Below are positions 8,120 through 18,169 of a stretch of DNA of 64,000 nt, one piece after another. Every line of letters begins with the position of its first letter. The stretch's first letter is position 1. A program made the translations under genes and the position numbers. Source of the stretch: Dermabacter sp. GTDB lineage: Bacteria; Actinomycetota; Actinomycetes; Actinomycetales; Dermabacteraceae. The stretch is from positions 1-64,000 of the forward strand of contig JAUNTX010000004.1 in NCBI GenBank assembly GCA_030538475.1, given 5' to 3'. The notes beneath the pieces were generated by a model. That model saw only the letters and a program-made list of their open reading frames with translations. It was not told the DNA's origin and made no database searches.

Positions 8120-9222
8120 TAGCGCTCGCTCGGGTAGACGACGCCCACCTGGGCACGGATTTCATCGAGCAGCTGCAGCACCTCGAGCGTGTCCTGCCAG
8201 CGCATGAGCGGAGACTCCGTGTCGCCCGCGCTGATGCGGCGGGAGGCTTCCGCGATCTCGAACGCCATGCCGTAGTTCTGGCCCTCGGGGGCCTCGGGCA
8301 GTGCGTAGGGCAGGTCCGTGGCCGAATCGAACACCGCGGTGGTGTCGGTCCCGTAGCGGGCCTTCGAGAAGCGCGTGACGGTGACGCGCGTGGGCACGTA
8401 GAACCGCTGCTCCACGTCAATGCGCCCCTCGCGGCCCACCACCGTGGCGTTGTTCGCGGTGCGCGCCGAGAGCGTCGTGGTGACGGAGACAGCGGGGTGG
8501 GAGGGCGTGGAGCCGGTGCCGATCATCGCCACCGTGTCGTCCACGCCCGTGCTCGTGAGGGAGCCGACGGCGCTCACATCCGTGAGGGCGCCCGCGACCC
8601 AGTGCGCGAACGAGACGGGGTAGACGCCCAGGTCGAGTAGGGCGCCGCCGCCGAGCGCCGGATCGTAGAGCCGGTGCGCGGCATCGAAGGGGAAGTACTG
8701 GCCGTGATCGGCGCGCACGCTCGTGACCTCGCCGATCAGGCCCGAGTCGATGACCTGGCGGATCACGTCGTAGTGGGGGAGGAAGCGCGACCACATCGCC
8801 TCCATGACGAACGAGCCGCTCTTTTGGGCGGCCTCAAACAGTTTGATGGCCTGGGGCGCGTTGAGGGTGAACGCTTTCTCCACGACCACGGGGATGCCCG
8901 CTTCGATGATCGGCAGGGCGAGCGCGGCGTGCTGCGCGTGGGGCGAGGCCACGTAGACGGCGTCGATCTCGCCATCGGCCAAGAAGTCCTCGATGGAGCC
9001 ATAGGCCCGCGCCCTGGCCCCGTCGGCCTCGTGATCGGCGGCGAAAGCCGCCGCGCGCTGCTCGGACCGCGAACACACGGCCACGAGGCGCGAAGTGGTC
9101 GCGGCGTGCATGGTGCCCACGAACTTCGAGGCGATCCGGCCCGGACCCAGCACGCCCCAGCGGAGGCCGGGGGCGGTCATCGGATCGGGCACGGTGGTGA
9201 CGGGAAGAATCAGTTCACTCAT
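8119..9222 (-). CDS. Gfo/Idh/MocA-family NAD(P)-dependent oxidoreductase
   Basis: 367 aa. An N-terminal Rossmann fold has RWGVLGPGRIASKF, VAVCSRS and YVASPHAQHAALALPIIEAGIPVVVEKAFT, the EKP-like motif here being EKA. The C-terminal alpha/beta domain begins at GQYFPFDAAHRLYDPALGGGALLDLGVYP, with the family's GGGALLDLGVY signature. Substrates of the family are sugars, inositols or trans-dihydrodiols; none can be assigned. It is coupled to tmk by stop/start overlap. Confidence 0.85.
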   Translation of the reverse strand: MSELILPVTTVPDPMTAPGLRWGVLGPGRIASKFVGTMHAATTSRLVAVCSRSEQRAAAFAADHEADGARARAYGSIEDFLADGEIDAVYVASPHAQHAALALPIIEAGIPVVVEKAFTLNAPQAIKLFEAAQKSGSFVMEAMWSRFLPHYDVIRQVIDSGLIGEVTSVRADHGQYFPFDAAHRLYDPALGGGALLDLGVYPVSFAHWVAGALTDVSAVGSLTSTGVDDTVAMIGTGSTPSHPAVSVTTTLSARTANNATVVGREGRIDVEQRFYVPTRVTVTRFSKARYGTDTTAVFDSATDLPYALPEAPEGQNYGMAFEIAEASRRISAGDTESPLMRWQDTLEVLQLLDEIRAQVGVVYPSER

Positions 9223-9228
9223 GCCTCT

Positions 9229-9234
9229 AGCCTA
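9229..9234 (-). promoter_or_regulatory. -10 box of the oxidoreductase-tmk-holB operon (leaderless)
   Basis: TAGGCT read leftward, then AGAGGC and the ATG at 9222. Confidence 0.45.
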
Positions 9235-9252
9235 GCCTCTGGGCACGGCGCG

Positions 9253-11982
9253 CTAGCTCTTCGCGGCGGGCTTCTTCTTTGCCGGGGCCTTCTTCGCGGG
9301 CGCCTTGCGCGTGGTCTTCTTCGCCGGTCCCTTGGCCCGCTTTTCCGCGAGCCGTTCCACGGCGACCTCGTGCGTCATCGTCTCGGGCGATTCGTCCTTG
9401 CGCAGCGTCACGTTGGTCGTGCCATCCGTGATGTACGGGCCGAAGCGGCCGTCCTTCACCACAATCGGCTTCTCGCTCGTCGGGTCCGTGCCCAGTTCGG
9501 CCAGCGGCGGCTTCGCGGCCGCCCGCCCGCGCTGCTTCGGCTGCGCGTAGATCGCGAGCGCCTCCTCGAGCGTGATCGAGAATAGCTGCGCCTCCGATTC
9601 GAGCGACCGTGAATCCGTGCCCTTCTTGAGGTAGGGGCCGTAGCGGCCGTTCTGCGCCGTGATCTCCGTCCCCTCGGCATCCGCGCCCACCACGCGGGGC
9701 AGCGACAGGAGCTTCAGGGCGTCCTCGAGCGTGATCGAGGACAGGTCCATGTCCTTGAACAGCGAGGCCGTGCGCGGCTTCGGCTGCTTGGTCTTCGGCA
9801 GCTTCGCCGTCTCCTCGTCGAGCTCGAGGTTCTCCGTGACGTACGGGCCGTAGCGGCCATCGCGCGCCACGACCTCGAAGCCCGTATCGGGATCGCGGCC
9901 CAGAACGCGGCCGTCGTCCTTCGCGCGTTCGAGCAGCTCCACCGCCTTGGCGAGCGTCAGCTCGTCGGGCGCCAGATCTTCCGGCACATTCGCCCGCTGC
10001 GGGGTCTCGCTGCCCTCGACGGCCCGCTCCACGTAGGGCCCGTACTGCCCGATCCGCAGGTCGATCCCCTCGCCGATCGGCATCGTGTTGATCGCGCGCG
10101 CGTCAATATCACCCAGGTTGTCGAGCGTCGCCCGCAGGCCGCCGTCGGCCGGATCCTCGGTGCTGCCGCCCGGGCCAAAGTAGAAGTCGCTCAGCCAGTG
10201 CACCCGATCCGAACGGCCCGCCGCGATGGCGTCGAGCCCCGCCTCCATGTCGGCCGTGAAGTCGTAATCCACGAGGGTACCGAAGTGCTGCTCGAGAAGC
10301 TTGACCACGCTGAACGCGAGCCAGCTCGGCACGAGCGCCGTGCCCTTCTTGCCCACGTAGCCGCGATCCTGGATCACCGAGATGGTGGCCGCGAAGGTCG
10401 AGGGGCGGCCGATGCCGCGCTCCTCGAGGGCCCGCACGAGCGAAGCCTCCGTGTACCGCGGTGGCGGGGTCGTGTCGTGCCCGCTCGGATCGAGCGCCGC
10501 CACGGCAAGGGTTTGGCCCTCGCTCAGCTGCGGCAGGCGCGTCTGATCGGACCCGCCCTGGCCGCCGGGGGCGTCGTCGTAGCGGCCCTGGTCGCGGCCC
10601 TCCTCGTACGCGGCCAGGAAGCCCTTGAACGTGATGATCGTGCCCGCCACGGAGAACTGCGCCTCGCGGCCCGCCCCCGACACCTCGAGCAGCACCGAGG
10701 TCGTGGTGCCCTTCGCGTCGGCCATCTGCGAAGCGATCGTGCGTTTCCAAATGAGTTCGTACAGGCGGAACTCATCGCCGCTGAGCTGCGAGGACACCTG
10801 CGCGGGGGTGCGGAAGTTCGCGCCCGCCGGGCGAATCGCCTCGTGCGCCTCCTGGGCGCCCTGCGCCTTCGAGGAGTACACGCGCGGGCGATCCGGCACG
10901 TAGTCGGCCCCGTACATTTCCGTGATCTGCGAGCGCGCGGCCCGCACGGCTTCGCCCGACAGCACCACCGAGTCGGTACGCATATAGGTGATGTAGCCGT
11001 TTTCGTAGAGCCGCTGGGCGGTGGACATCGTGTGCCGCGCGCCCATGCGCAGCTTGCGGCTCGCCTCCTGCTGGAGCGAGCTCGTGGTGAACGGCGCCGC
11101 GGGGCGCCGCGTGTACGGCTTCGATTCGAGCTGCGCCACGCGGGCGCTCTGGCCCTCGAGCGCCTCGATGAGGGCCCGCGCGGCCGCCTCATCCAGGACG
11201 GTTACGGCGCCCTTCGCGCCGTCCTTGAGCGCGCCCGCGTCGTCAAAGTCGCGGCCCGTGGCCACGCGCGCACCATCCACCGAGCGCAGGTTCGCGGTGA
11301 ACGACGGGGTGCTCGCGCTGCGCTGGTCGATGCTTGAGGTGATGAACTCGCCCGCGATGCTCCAGTAGCTCGCGGAGACGAACGCCATTCGCTCGCGTTC
11401 GCGCTCCACCACGAGGCGCGTGGCGACCGACTGCACGCGGCCCGCCGACGTTCCGCGCTGGACCTTCCGCCACAGCACGGGCGACAGCTCATAGCCCACG
11501 AGGCGATCCAGGATGCGGCGGGTTTCCTGCGCGTCCACGAGCGGCATGTCCAGATCGCGCGTCTGATCGAGCGCCTTCTGGATCGCTTCCTTCGTGATCT
11601 CGTGGAACACCATGCGGTACACGGGCAGGGACTTCTTCGGCTTGAGCGCCTCCAGCAGGTGCCACGCGATGGCTTCGCCCTCGCGGTCTTCATCGGTTGC
11701 GAGGTAGAGAGCGTCGGATTCCTTGAGGAGCTTCTTCAGCTCCGTCACCGTCTTCTTCTTGTCGGCATTGACCACGTAGTACGGCTCGAAGCCGTTATCG
11801 ACGTTGACGGCGAAGCGGCCAAACGGCCCCTTCTTCATGTCCGCCGGAAGGTCCTTCGGCAGGGGGAGGTCGCGAATGTGCCCCACGGATGCGGCCACCG
11901 TGAAATCGTCGCCAAGATACTTGGCGATGGTCTTCGCCTTGGCGGGAGACTCGACGATCACGAGATTGCGTGCAGGGCTCAC
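9253..11982 (-). CDS. topA: DNA topoisomerase I
   Basis: About 909 aa. GTG 11982 is preferred because AGGAA lies 9 nt upstream; GTG 11991 abuts that site. It relaxes negative supercoils. The Toprim domain starts LVIVESPAKAKTIAKYLG and has the acidic triad in ATDEDREGEAIAWHL. The active-site Tyr is in NGYITYMRTDS, with RVQSVATRLVV and AHEAIRPAG in the gate. The C-terminal repeats of about 50-60 aa (GRYGPYxxxG type) lack zinc fingers, and the protein ends in a Lys/Ala-rich tail (KAPAKKAPAKKK), both typical of actinobacterial TopA. Confidence 0.96.
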   Translation of the reverse strand: MSPARNLVIVESPAKAKTIAKYLGDDFTVAASVGHIRDLPLPKDLPADMKKGPFGRFAVNVDNGFEPYYVVNADKKKTVTELKKLLKESDALYLATDEDREGEAIAWHLLEALKPKKSLPVYRMVFHEITKEAIQKALDQTRDLDMPLVDAQETRRILDRLVGYELSPVLWRKVQRGTSAGRVQSVATRLVVERERERMAFVSASYWSIAGEFITSSIDQRSASTPSFTANLRSVDGARVATGRDFDDAGALKDGAKGAVTVLDEAAARALIEALEGQSARVAQLESKPYTRRPAAPFTTSSLQQEASRKLRMGARHTMSTAQRLYENGYITYMRTDSVVLSGEAVRAARSQITEMYGADYVPDRPRVYSSKAQGAQEAHEAIRPAGANFRTPAQVSSQLSGDEFRLYELIWKRTIASQMADAKGTTTSVLLEVSGAGREAQFSVAGTIITFKGFLAAYEEGRDQGRYDDAPGGQGGSDQTRLPQLSEGQTLAVAALDPSGHDTTPPPRYTEASLVRALEERGIGRPSTFAATISVIQDRGYVGKKGTALVPSWLAFSVVKLLEQHFGTLVDYDFTADMEAGLDAIAAGRSDRVHWLSDFYFGPGGSTEDPADGGLRATLDNLGDIDARAINTMPIGEGIDLRIGQYGPYVERAVEGSETPQRANVPEDLAPDELTLAKAVELLERAKDDGRVLGRDPDTGFEVVARDGRYGPYVTENLELDEETAKLPKTKQPKPRTASLFKDMDLSSITLEDALKLLSLPRVVGADAEGTEITAQNGRYGPYLKKGTDSRSLESEAQLFSITLEEALAIYAQPKQRGRAAAKPPLAELGTDPTSEKPIVVKDGRFGPYITDGTTNVTLRKDESPETMTHEVAVERLAEKRAKGPAKKTTRKAPAKKAPAKKKPAAKS

Positions 11983-12160
11983 CCGGGGCACTTCCTAACG
12001 ATTTCACACGATGGGCCGCCGCCGGGACGGGGGAGCGGGCCCTCATAAACTGACCAGATACCGCGCGGCATCCTCACTATGCACCGTACTGTAACAAGCG
12101 CGGCCCTACCGTAGCACCGGTGGCTTGGGCGGCCCTCAGGACGCCGCGGGCGCGGGCCCC

Positions 12161-13747
12161 TCAGTCCCCGGCAAAGCGCACGAAACCCCAGGTCAGCAGG
12201 GTGCGCAGGGAAGCGAGGACGTCGGCCTCCGCCTCTTCCCACCCCTGCCCGGCCGCCTCGAGCAGCGAAGCGTAGGCCTCGAGGAGGATCTGCAGCGGGT
12301 ACTGGCCATCGAGCACCCCGAGAATCGCCGCGGTGTGCGTGGAGACCGGGAGCGTGCGCCCGAACCCGCCGCCCTGAACCACATCGATGTGCATCGGGTC
12401 CTCGCTGCCGGGCACGAAGTGCCGCCGCTCCACCACGTCGTCGGCCCGAGCGAGCCGAGACCGGCGCAGGTCCTCATCGCTCGTGTGTGCCAGGCGGGCA
12501 AGGACGGAGAGCATCTCGGCATAGCGGGGACCGAGCGGGCCCGCCCCGGTCGTCTCGATGTGCTCCCGCACGCGAAAGTGGGAGGTGGGGGCCGACGGCT
12601 GCTGGATGAGCACGTGCCCGAAACCGATCGCGTTTACGCCGCGCGAAGAGAAATCGTCGAGCCACGCGCCCATCATCGGCTCCCACCGCGGATCCAGCGG
12701 CTCCACGCCGCCATCGCGCAACCACGTGGAGGCGTAGCGGGCCGGGCTCTCGCTCATGCGCTCGATGACGATGGCGCTCGCGGGCGAGGTGGCGAGCCAG
12801 CGGTCCACGTGCGCGGGCCATTCCTCGCCCGTCACCTCCCAGTTCGCGAGCATGACGGCGAGGCCGCCTTCGCTCAGGTGCTCGTGGACGCCGCCGATGA
12901 GCGCGCCCACGAGGTCATCGCCCACGGCGCCGCCGTCGCGGTACGTCCATGTCTCCGCCCCCGCGACGCGCGGCGTGATGACGAACGGCGGGTTGGAGAC
13001 GATGAGGTCGAAGCGCTCGGTCTGGACGGGCTCGAGCATCGACCCGAGCCGCGTCTCGATGCGGGCACCGGCGGGGAGAGTCGGAGCGTTGAGGGCGGCA
13101 TTGAACCGCGTGAAGGCGAGCGCCCGCTCGGAGACGTCCGTGGCCACCACGCGCGAGGCGTGCCGCGCGGCGTGCAGCGCCTGGATGCCGCAGCCGCAGC
13201 CCAGGTCCAGTGCGGAATCCACGCGCGTGCGCGGCGTGATCGCGATGAGGGTCGAGGTGGCGCCGCCGATCCCGAGCACGTGATCCGGATGCAGCGCCGC
13301 GCCCGTCGCGGCCTGGCCCTGATCGGAGGCAATCCACCACCGGAACGACCCCTCGTCGTCCGTCGATTCGTAGGGGCGCAGATCGACGGTGGCCCGCACG
13401 CGGTCCCCGTCGGCCCCGGTGGAGCGTACGAGGCCGAGCGCCACGAGACCCTCGATCCCGACGCGCGGCACGGCGCGGCCCAGAGCCTCGGGCGAGACCT
13501 CCTGACCAAGCATGAAGGCGAGCACGAGCGCCGCGAGTGGCTGGGCCTCGTCTTCGTGCGCTGCCGTCAGCGCCCGGATCGCGGGCAGGGCCAACTCGTC
13601 ATCCAGGGCCGCGCTGGCTTCCTCGCCGAGGATCGCCGCCACGGCGTCGGCCGTGAACTCAGCCTCGGCGAGATCCTCCCGCAGGCGCGTGAGGAGCGCG
13701 GGGTCGGTGCCGGGTGGTGCGGGAAGGGGACGGCGCGCCTCGGTCAT
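12161..13747 (-). CDS. Class I SAM-dependent methyltransferase with N-terminal helical domain
   Basis: 528 aa. The N-terminal 130 residues form a predicted helical DUF7059-like region. The Rossmann methyltransferase follows with SALDLGCGCGIQALHAA (motif I), ATDVSERAL (motif II) and DLIVSNPPFVITP. The NPPF motif marks N-methylation of an amide or base in substrates such as RF1/RF2, rRNA G/A or tRNA. A further C-terminal domain of about 230 aa is present. It overlaps the upstream PrsW gene by 4 nt. Target unknown. Confidence 0.82.
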   Translation of the reverse strand: MTEARRPLPAPPGTDPALLTRLREDLAEAEFTADAVAAILGEEASAALDDELALPAIRALTAAHEDEAQPLAALVLAFMLGQEVSPEALGRAVPRVGIEGLVALGLVRSTGADGDRVRATVDLRPYESTDDEGSFRWWIASDQGQAATGAALHPDHVLGIGGATSTLIAITPRTRVDSALDLGCGCGIQALHAARHASRVVATDVSERALAFTRFNAALNAPTLPAGARIETRLGSMLEPVQTERFDLIVSNPPFVITPRVAGAETWTYRDGGAVGDDLVGALIGGVHEHLSEGGLAVMLANWEVTGEEWPAHVDRWLATSPASAIVIERMSESPARYASTWLRDGGVEPLDPRWEPMMGAWLDDFSSRGVNAIGFGHVLIQQPSAPTSHFRVREHIETTGAGPLGPRYAEMLSVLARLAHTSDEDLRRSRLARADDVVERRHFVPGSEDPMHIDVVQGGGFGRTLPVSTHTAAILGVLDGQYPLQILLEAYASLLEAAGQGWEEAEADVLASLRTLLTWGFVRFAGD

Positions 13748-15129
13748 CGCGCGGCCATCGACACGAGCTCGTGCCGATCCTTCGTCAGGTTGTTCAGAAG
13801 TCGCTGTTCTTCGGCCAGCGCGCGCGTCGTGCCGCCATCGGCGGTGAGCCGCTGCCGGGTAAAGGCCAGATCGGCGGCGTCACGAATGAAGCGCTTCATC
13901 ACCCGGGCGCCGCCGAAGCCGCGGGCCCAGCGTTTGCCTTCGCGCCTGCCCTTCCACGTGCCGAGCATCGTCACCTCTTCGTGGGTGAGCCAGCCCTTGT
14001 TGGCGTATTCGCCGAGGCGGGCGCGGGTCATCTTCGTCTCCTCGAACACCACGACGATGATGAGGGCGATCCAGACGGCCACGAGGATCAACATGCTGCC
14101 GTACAGAAGGCCGAGGCTCGTGAGGGACCAGCTCGGCGAGTAGGGGTCACCGAGGAGGGGAAGCATGGTCGCGCCAAAGTTCCACAGGGCGTGCAGGAGG
14201 ATTCCCGGAATGACCGCGACGACGAACGAGAGCGTGGCAGCGATCGAGCCGAAGCGCCGCGCGACGAGGCCGATTACGAGGCCCGTGAGCGAGGTGTAGA
14301 TCGAGTGGCCAAAGATGCCCAGGCCGCCGCGAAAAAAGGCGAGTAGGAGGGCCCCGCTCACGCCCGCGGCCTCGCTGGCGTTGACGTAGTAGAGGATGTT
14401 TTCGGTGAAGGCGAAGCCGGCGCCGACGAGCGCGCCGATGATGATGCCGTCGAGCGGGCCGTTGAAGTGCTTGCGGAACGCCAAGAAGATGAGGAGAACG
14501 CCGAGCCCCTTCGTGATCTCTTCGACCAGCGGTACGGTCCCGGCCGTCGTTGCCAAAACGGCGAGCAAGGGGTCCTGCAGGATGTTCGACAGCACGAATC
14601 CTGCTGCCGCATTGATGACGGCGCTGATGGAGGTGGCTATGGCCGCGCCCCACAGCACCGCGATCACCACGATGTAGATCGGCTGGGGATGCCAGCGATC
14701 CGCGAGGAGCATGACGCCAATGATCGTCACGAGCGAGACGGCGGCAATCATCGTGTAGGCAAAGACCGGGCCCGGATCGAAGCTCGAGAACAGCAGAGCG
14801 AAGGCACCCATGAGGGCGATGAGCAGGAACGCGACGGCGCCCCACCCCACGAATGTGAGGACGTCGAGTCGGGGCGGAGCCGCGGCGAGTTCCTGGACCC
14901 GACGTTGCTGCGTGGCCCACGCGGACGGGGGCTGCGCCGACGTGGGTGGTGCCACCGGCGGCTGGGGGTGGCGAAGGCCCGTGAGGCCACTCGCCGAACG
15001 CGCGCGAGTATCGAACATGCGCGGCACCTCGTAGTAGCGGTGCTCGGCGTTGACGTGCGACGGGGTGCCCGGACGCGGGTGATGCAGCGGCGGGCCCTGA
15101 GGAGAGGGAGGCTGGTTCATGCCTACCAT
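13744..15129 (-). CDS. PrsW-family intramembrane metalloprotease
   Basis: 461 aa from ATG 15129 (ATG 15120 is an alternative). The first 90 residues are Pro-rich and cytoplasmic. About eight hydrophobic segments follow. The family's zinc-site motifs are visible: PLVEEITKGLGV, FAFTENILYY, FGHSIYT and a final LLHALWNFG. PrsW proteases cleave membrane proteins such as anti-sigma factors. A basic C-terminal tail of about 110 residues (KGRREGKRWARGFGG onwards) lies after the last membrane segment. Its substrate is unknown; the gene is divergent from the helicase. Confidence 0.85.
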   Translation of the reverse strand: MVGMNQPPSPQGPPLHHPRPGTPSHVNAEHRYYEVPRMFDTRARSASGLTGLRHPQPPVAPPTSAQPPSAWATQQRRVQELAAAPPRLDVLTFVGWGAVAFLLIALMGAFALLFSSFDPGPVFAYTMIAAVSLVTIIGVMLLADRWHPQPIYIVVIAVLWGAAIATSISAVINAAAGFVLSNILQDPLLAVLATTAGTVPLVEEITKGLGVLLIFLAFRKHFNGPLDGIIIGALVGAGFAFTENILYYVNASEAAGVSGALLLAFFRGGLGIFGHSIYTSLTGLVIGLVARRFGSIAATLSFVVAVIPGILLHALWNFGATMLPLLGDPYSPSWSLTSLGLLYGSMLILVAVWIALIIVVVFEETKMTRARLGEYANKGWLTHEEVTMLGTWKGRREGKRWARGFGGARVMKRFIRDAADLAFTRQRLTADGGTTRALAEEQRLLNNLTKDRHELVSMAAR

Positions 15130-15165
15130 TGTGAACTATGGCTCGTGCGCGAGGAAGGAGGGGCG

Positions 15166-17775
15166 ATGGAGTGGAGTGCCCTGCACGGCGAGGGTGACGG
15201 TGCCGCTGGCGCCGACGCTCAGCGCACCTCGCCGACGGGCGACGATGCCCGGCACGATCGCGGTCCCTCGCCGAGCGCCGATGCGCTCCTCGATGCCCTC
15301 ACCGCGCCACTCAGCCGTACCGATTCCCTCCGCCACATCGAACGGATGCCCGCGCGCGAGGCCCGGTATGCCGAGTGGCCGCGGTGGATCAACCCGTCGC
15401 TGCGCGCCGCGCTCGAGGCGCGCGGGATTCGTGAGCCGTGGTGGCATCAGGTGCAGGCCGCGCAGTTCGCGCGCGCCGGGCGCGATACGGTCATCGCGAC
15501 CTCGACCGCCTCCGGCAAGTCGCTCGCCTACCTCATGCCCACCCTGACGGACATCGCGGCCCGTAGCGCCGTCGGTCCCGAGTCCCGGCCCGGGGTGCTC
15601 GATCAGGCTGGGTCCCTCGATTCCGCCCCGCGTCCGGGCGCCACGGAGCGTCCCCCGCGCGCGACCGCCCTCTACCTGGCCCCGACCAAGGCGCTCGCCC
15701 AGGACCAGTTGCAGAACATCACGCGCCTCGCGCACGAGGCCGGGCTGAGCGACGTGCGGGCGGAAACCTTCGATGGCGATACCCCGAGCGAGCAGCGGCG
15801 CTGGGTGCGCCGCCACGCCAACCTCGTGCTCACGAACCCGGACATGCTGCACTACGGGATCCTGCCCGGCCACGAGGACTGGGTGCACTTCTTGCGGGCG
15901 CTGCGCTACATCATCGTCGATGAGTGCCACGTGTATCGCGGCGTGTTCGGGGCGCACGTCTCGATGGTGCTGCGCCGCCTGGCCCGCATCGCCCGCTACT
16001 ACCGCGCCGATCCAACGTTCATCCTCGCCTCCGCCACGTCGGCCACGCCCGAGGTGAGCGCCTCGCGGCTCGTGGGCCGCAGCGTCACGGCGGTGACGGA
16101 GGACGGCTCGCCCCGCAACGCCCTCACCGTGGCCCTGTGGGAGCCGGGAATCCGAGACCTGGCCGACGGGGAAGACCCGCGCGAGGCGGTGCGCGACGCC
16201 GAACGTGAGCGCGCCCTCGCCGAAGAACGGGGCGTGAGCGCCCACATCGAGCCGCGGCGCAAGCCAGCCCCGACCGAATCCGGGGCCCTGCTCGCCGACC
16301 TCGTGATGCAGGGCGCCCAGACGCTCGTGTTCACGAGGGCCAGGCGCTCGAGCGAACTCGTGGCCACGGGCGCGCGGCGCATCATCCAGTCCGAGGCCGA
16401 GCAGCAGCATTCGGCCACCTTGGTAGATCTGGCCACGAGGATCGCGGCGTACCGCGGCGGGTACCTGGCCGAGGAGCGGCGCGCGCTCGAACAGGGACTT
16501 CGCTCGGGCGAGCTGCGCGGCCTCGCCTCGACCAATGCGCTCGAATTGGGGATCGACATGTCGGGGCTCGATGCGGTGGTCGTGACCGGCTGGCCGGGCA
16601 CGCGCGCTTCCCTGTGGCAGCAGTTCGGGAGGGTGGGCCGCAGCCATGGCGAACTGGCCTCCGGCGGACTCGCAATCTTCGTGGCCCGCGAAGACCCGCT
16701 CGATACGTTCGTGGTGGCGCACCCCGAATCCGTCTTCGGTGTCGAGGTCGAAGCGGCCGTGTTCGATCCGAGCAACCCCTACGTCATGACCCCGCACCTG
16801 TGCGCCGCCGCCGCGGAACTGCCCCTGCGCGATGGCGAGGAGGAGATCTTCGGCCCCACCTCCGCCGAACTGCTCGCCGAACTGGTGGCCCGCGGCGTCC
16901 TGCGGCGGCGCCCGCACGGCTGGTACTGGACGCTCGAGCAGCGGGCCCACGACCTCACCGATCTTCGCGGTAGCGGCGGCGAGGCCGTCCGCATCGTTGA
17001 CGCGCCCACCGGTCAGCTGATCGGCACGGTGGATGCTGGAAGCGCCCACCGCACCGTCCACGATGGCGCCGTCTACCTGCACCAGGGCGTGAGCTACGTG
17101 GTCGATCACCTCGACGTCGACGGGGCCGTGGCGATGGTGCACCGGGAGAAGCCGCAGCACACCACCCACCCCGAGGAACAGTCCTCGATCCGGGTGCGCC
17201 AGGTGCGGCGAAGCGAGAAGTGGGGGAGCCTCACCCTGTGCTTCGGGGAGGTTGAGGTGACCGATCAGGTCACGGGCTACCAGGTGCGCGACGTGTTCAC
17301 CCAGGCCGTGCTCGCCGAGCGCCCGCTCGACCTTCCGGCCCGCACGCTCGTGACCACCGCCGTCTGGTTCGAGATCCCGACCGAGGTTCTCGAGCGGATC
17401 GAGATCGCTCCGGCGGATGTGCCCGGGGCGCTGCACGCCGCCGAACATGCACAGATCTCGATGCTTCCGCTGCTGGCCACGTGTGACCGCTGGGACATCG
17501 GCGGGGTCTCGACCGCCCTGCACATCGATACCGAAACGGCCACGATCTTCGTGTACGACGGCGCCGCGGGCGGGGCCGGGTTCGCCGAACGGGGCTACGA
17601 ATCGGCCCCGGCGTGGGTGCGCGCCACGGCCGACATGATCGAGGCGTGCACGTGCGCCTCCGGCTGCCCCGCGTGCGTCGTCTCCCCGAAGTGCGGCAAC
17701 GGCAACGAGCCGCTCAGCAAGGCGCATGCGCTCACCCTCCTGAGGGAGCTGGCCCGGCTCGCGCCGCAGCCCTGA
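15166..17775 (+). CDS. DEAD/DEAH-box helicase with DUF1998 domain (MrfA/Hrq1-like)
   Basis: 869 aa from ATG 15166 after GAAGGAGGGG; the open frame further upstream is antisense to PrsW and non-coding. Motif I ATSTASGKS is at 111-119, motif II DECH at 252-255, motif III ASATSATP, and motif VI FGRVGRSHG. The C-terminal DUF1998 region ends with four or five cysteines (CTCASGCPACVVSPKC), the metal site of MrfA-type 3'-5' DNA helicases. Bacillus MrfA repairs mitomycin C lesions. It is the ortholog of Rv3649 by position, upstream of the tad cluster. Its last 44 nt overlap the convergent TadE-like gene. Confidence 0.92.
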   Translation: MEWSALHGEGDGAAGADAQRTSPTGDDARHDRGPSPSADALLDALTAPLSRTDSLRHIERMPAREARYAEWPRWINPSLRAALEARGIREPWWHQVQAAQFARAGRDTVIATSTASGKSLAYLMPTLTDIAARSAVGPESRPGVLDQAGSLDSAPRPGATERPPRATALYLAPTKALAQDQLQNITRLAHEAGLSDVRAETFDGDTPSEQRRWVRRHANLVLTNPDMLHYGILPGHEDWVHFLRALRYIIVDECHVYRGVFGAHVSMVLRRLARIARYYRADPTFILASATSATPEVSASRLVGRSVTAVTEDGSPRNALTVALWEPGIRDLADGEDPREAVRDAERERALAEERGVSAHIEPRRKPAPTESGALLADLVMQGAQTLVFTRARRSSELVATGARRIIQSEAEQQHSATLVDLATRIAAYRGGYLAEERRALEQGLRSGELRGLASTNALELGIDMSGLDAVVVTGWPGTRASLWQQFGRVGRSHGELASGGLAIFVAREDPLDTFVVAHPESVFGVEVEAAVFDPSNPYVMTPHLCAAAAELPLRDGEEEIFGPTSAELLAELVARGVLRRRPHGWYWTLEQRAHDLTDLRGSGGEAVRIVDAPTGQLIGTVDAGSAHRTVHDGAVYLHQGVSYVVDHLDVDGAVAMVHREKPQHTTHPEEQSSIRVRQVRRSEKWGSLTLCFGEVEVTDQVTGYQVRDVFTQAVLAERPLDLPARTLVTTAVWFEIPTEVLERIEIAPADVPGALHAAEHAQISMLPLLATCDRWDIGGVSTALHIDTETATIFVYDGAAGGAGFAERGYESAPAWVRATADMIEACTCASGCPACVVSPKCGNGNEPLSKAHALTLLRELARLAPQP

Positions 17776-18169
17776 CGTGGCCCGTGCCCACGAGCGGCAC
17801 CGCCCGCGTGACCGTGACCTCGAGCCAGACGCGCTCACCCTCGATGCGGCACGCGCTGAGGCGTGCCCCGTTGCGGCGAGCCACGGCCTCGGCTATCGGG
17901 CACGGCGCGGTGCCGGCCGCGAGGGCGTCGGCCCCGGCAAGCGCGGCCAGATCGGCGGCCGTGCGGGCCTCGGCGTGCGCCCCGTGGGCGATGCCGAGCC
18001 CGAAGAGCGCCGCGAGGACGAACGAGGTCACGGCCACCCAGCCGAGCACCGCGGCCGCCGCCGAGCCGTCCTCATCCAGCAGCGAGCGCGCGCGGCTGTG
18101 TCCCCTGGGACCGCTGGGCCCCTTGAAACCACCGTGACTTCTGGAGCGGGGCACGCCGTTCACTCTCAC
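17732..18169 (-). CDS. Rv3654c-family TadE-like protein
   Basis: 145 aa from GTG 18169, overlapping the upstream stop (GTGA). A basic N-terminus is followed by DEDGSAAAAVLGWVAVTSFVLAALFGLGIAHGAHAEARTAADLAALAGADAL, a pseudopilin-like single membrane helix with a DGxA motif, then a small extracytoplasmic domain with two cysteines (APCPIAE and SACRIEG). It is the last gene of the tad-type operon. Probably a minor pilin or secretion accessory; the family has no proven function. Confidence 0.82.
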   Translation of the reverse strand: MRVNGVPRSRSHGGFKGPSGPRGHSRARSLLDEDGSAAAAVLGWVAVTSFVLAALFGLGIAHGAHAEARTAADLAALAGADALAAGTAPCPIAEAVARRNGARLSACRIEGERVWLEVTVTRAVPLVGTGHVRAAARAGPAPSGG

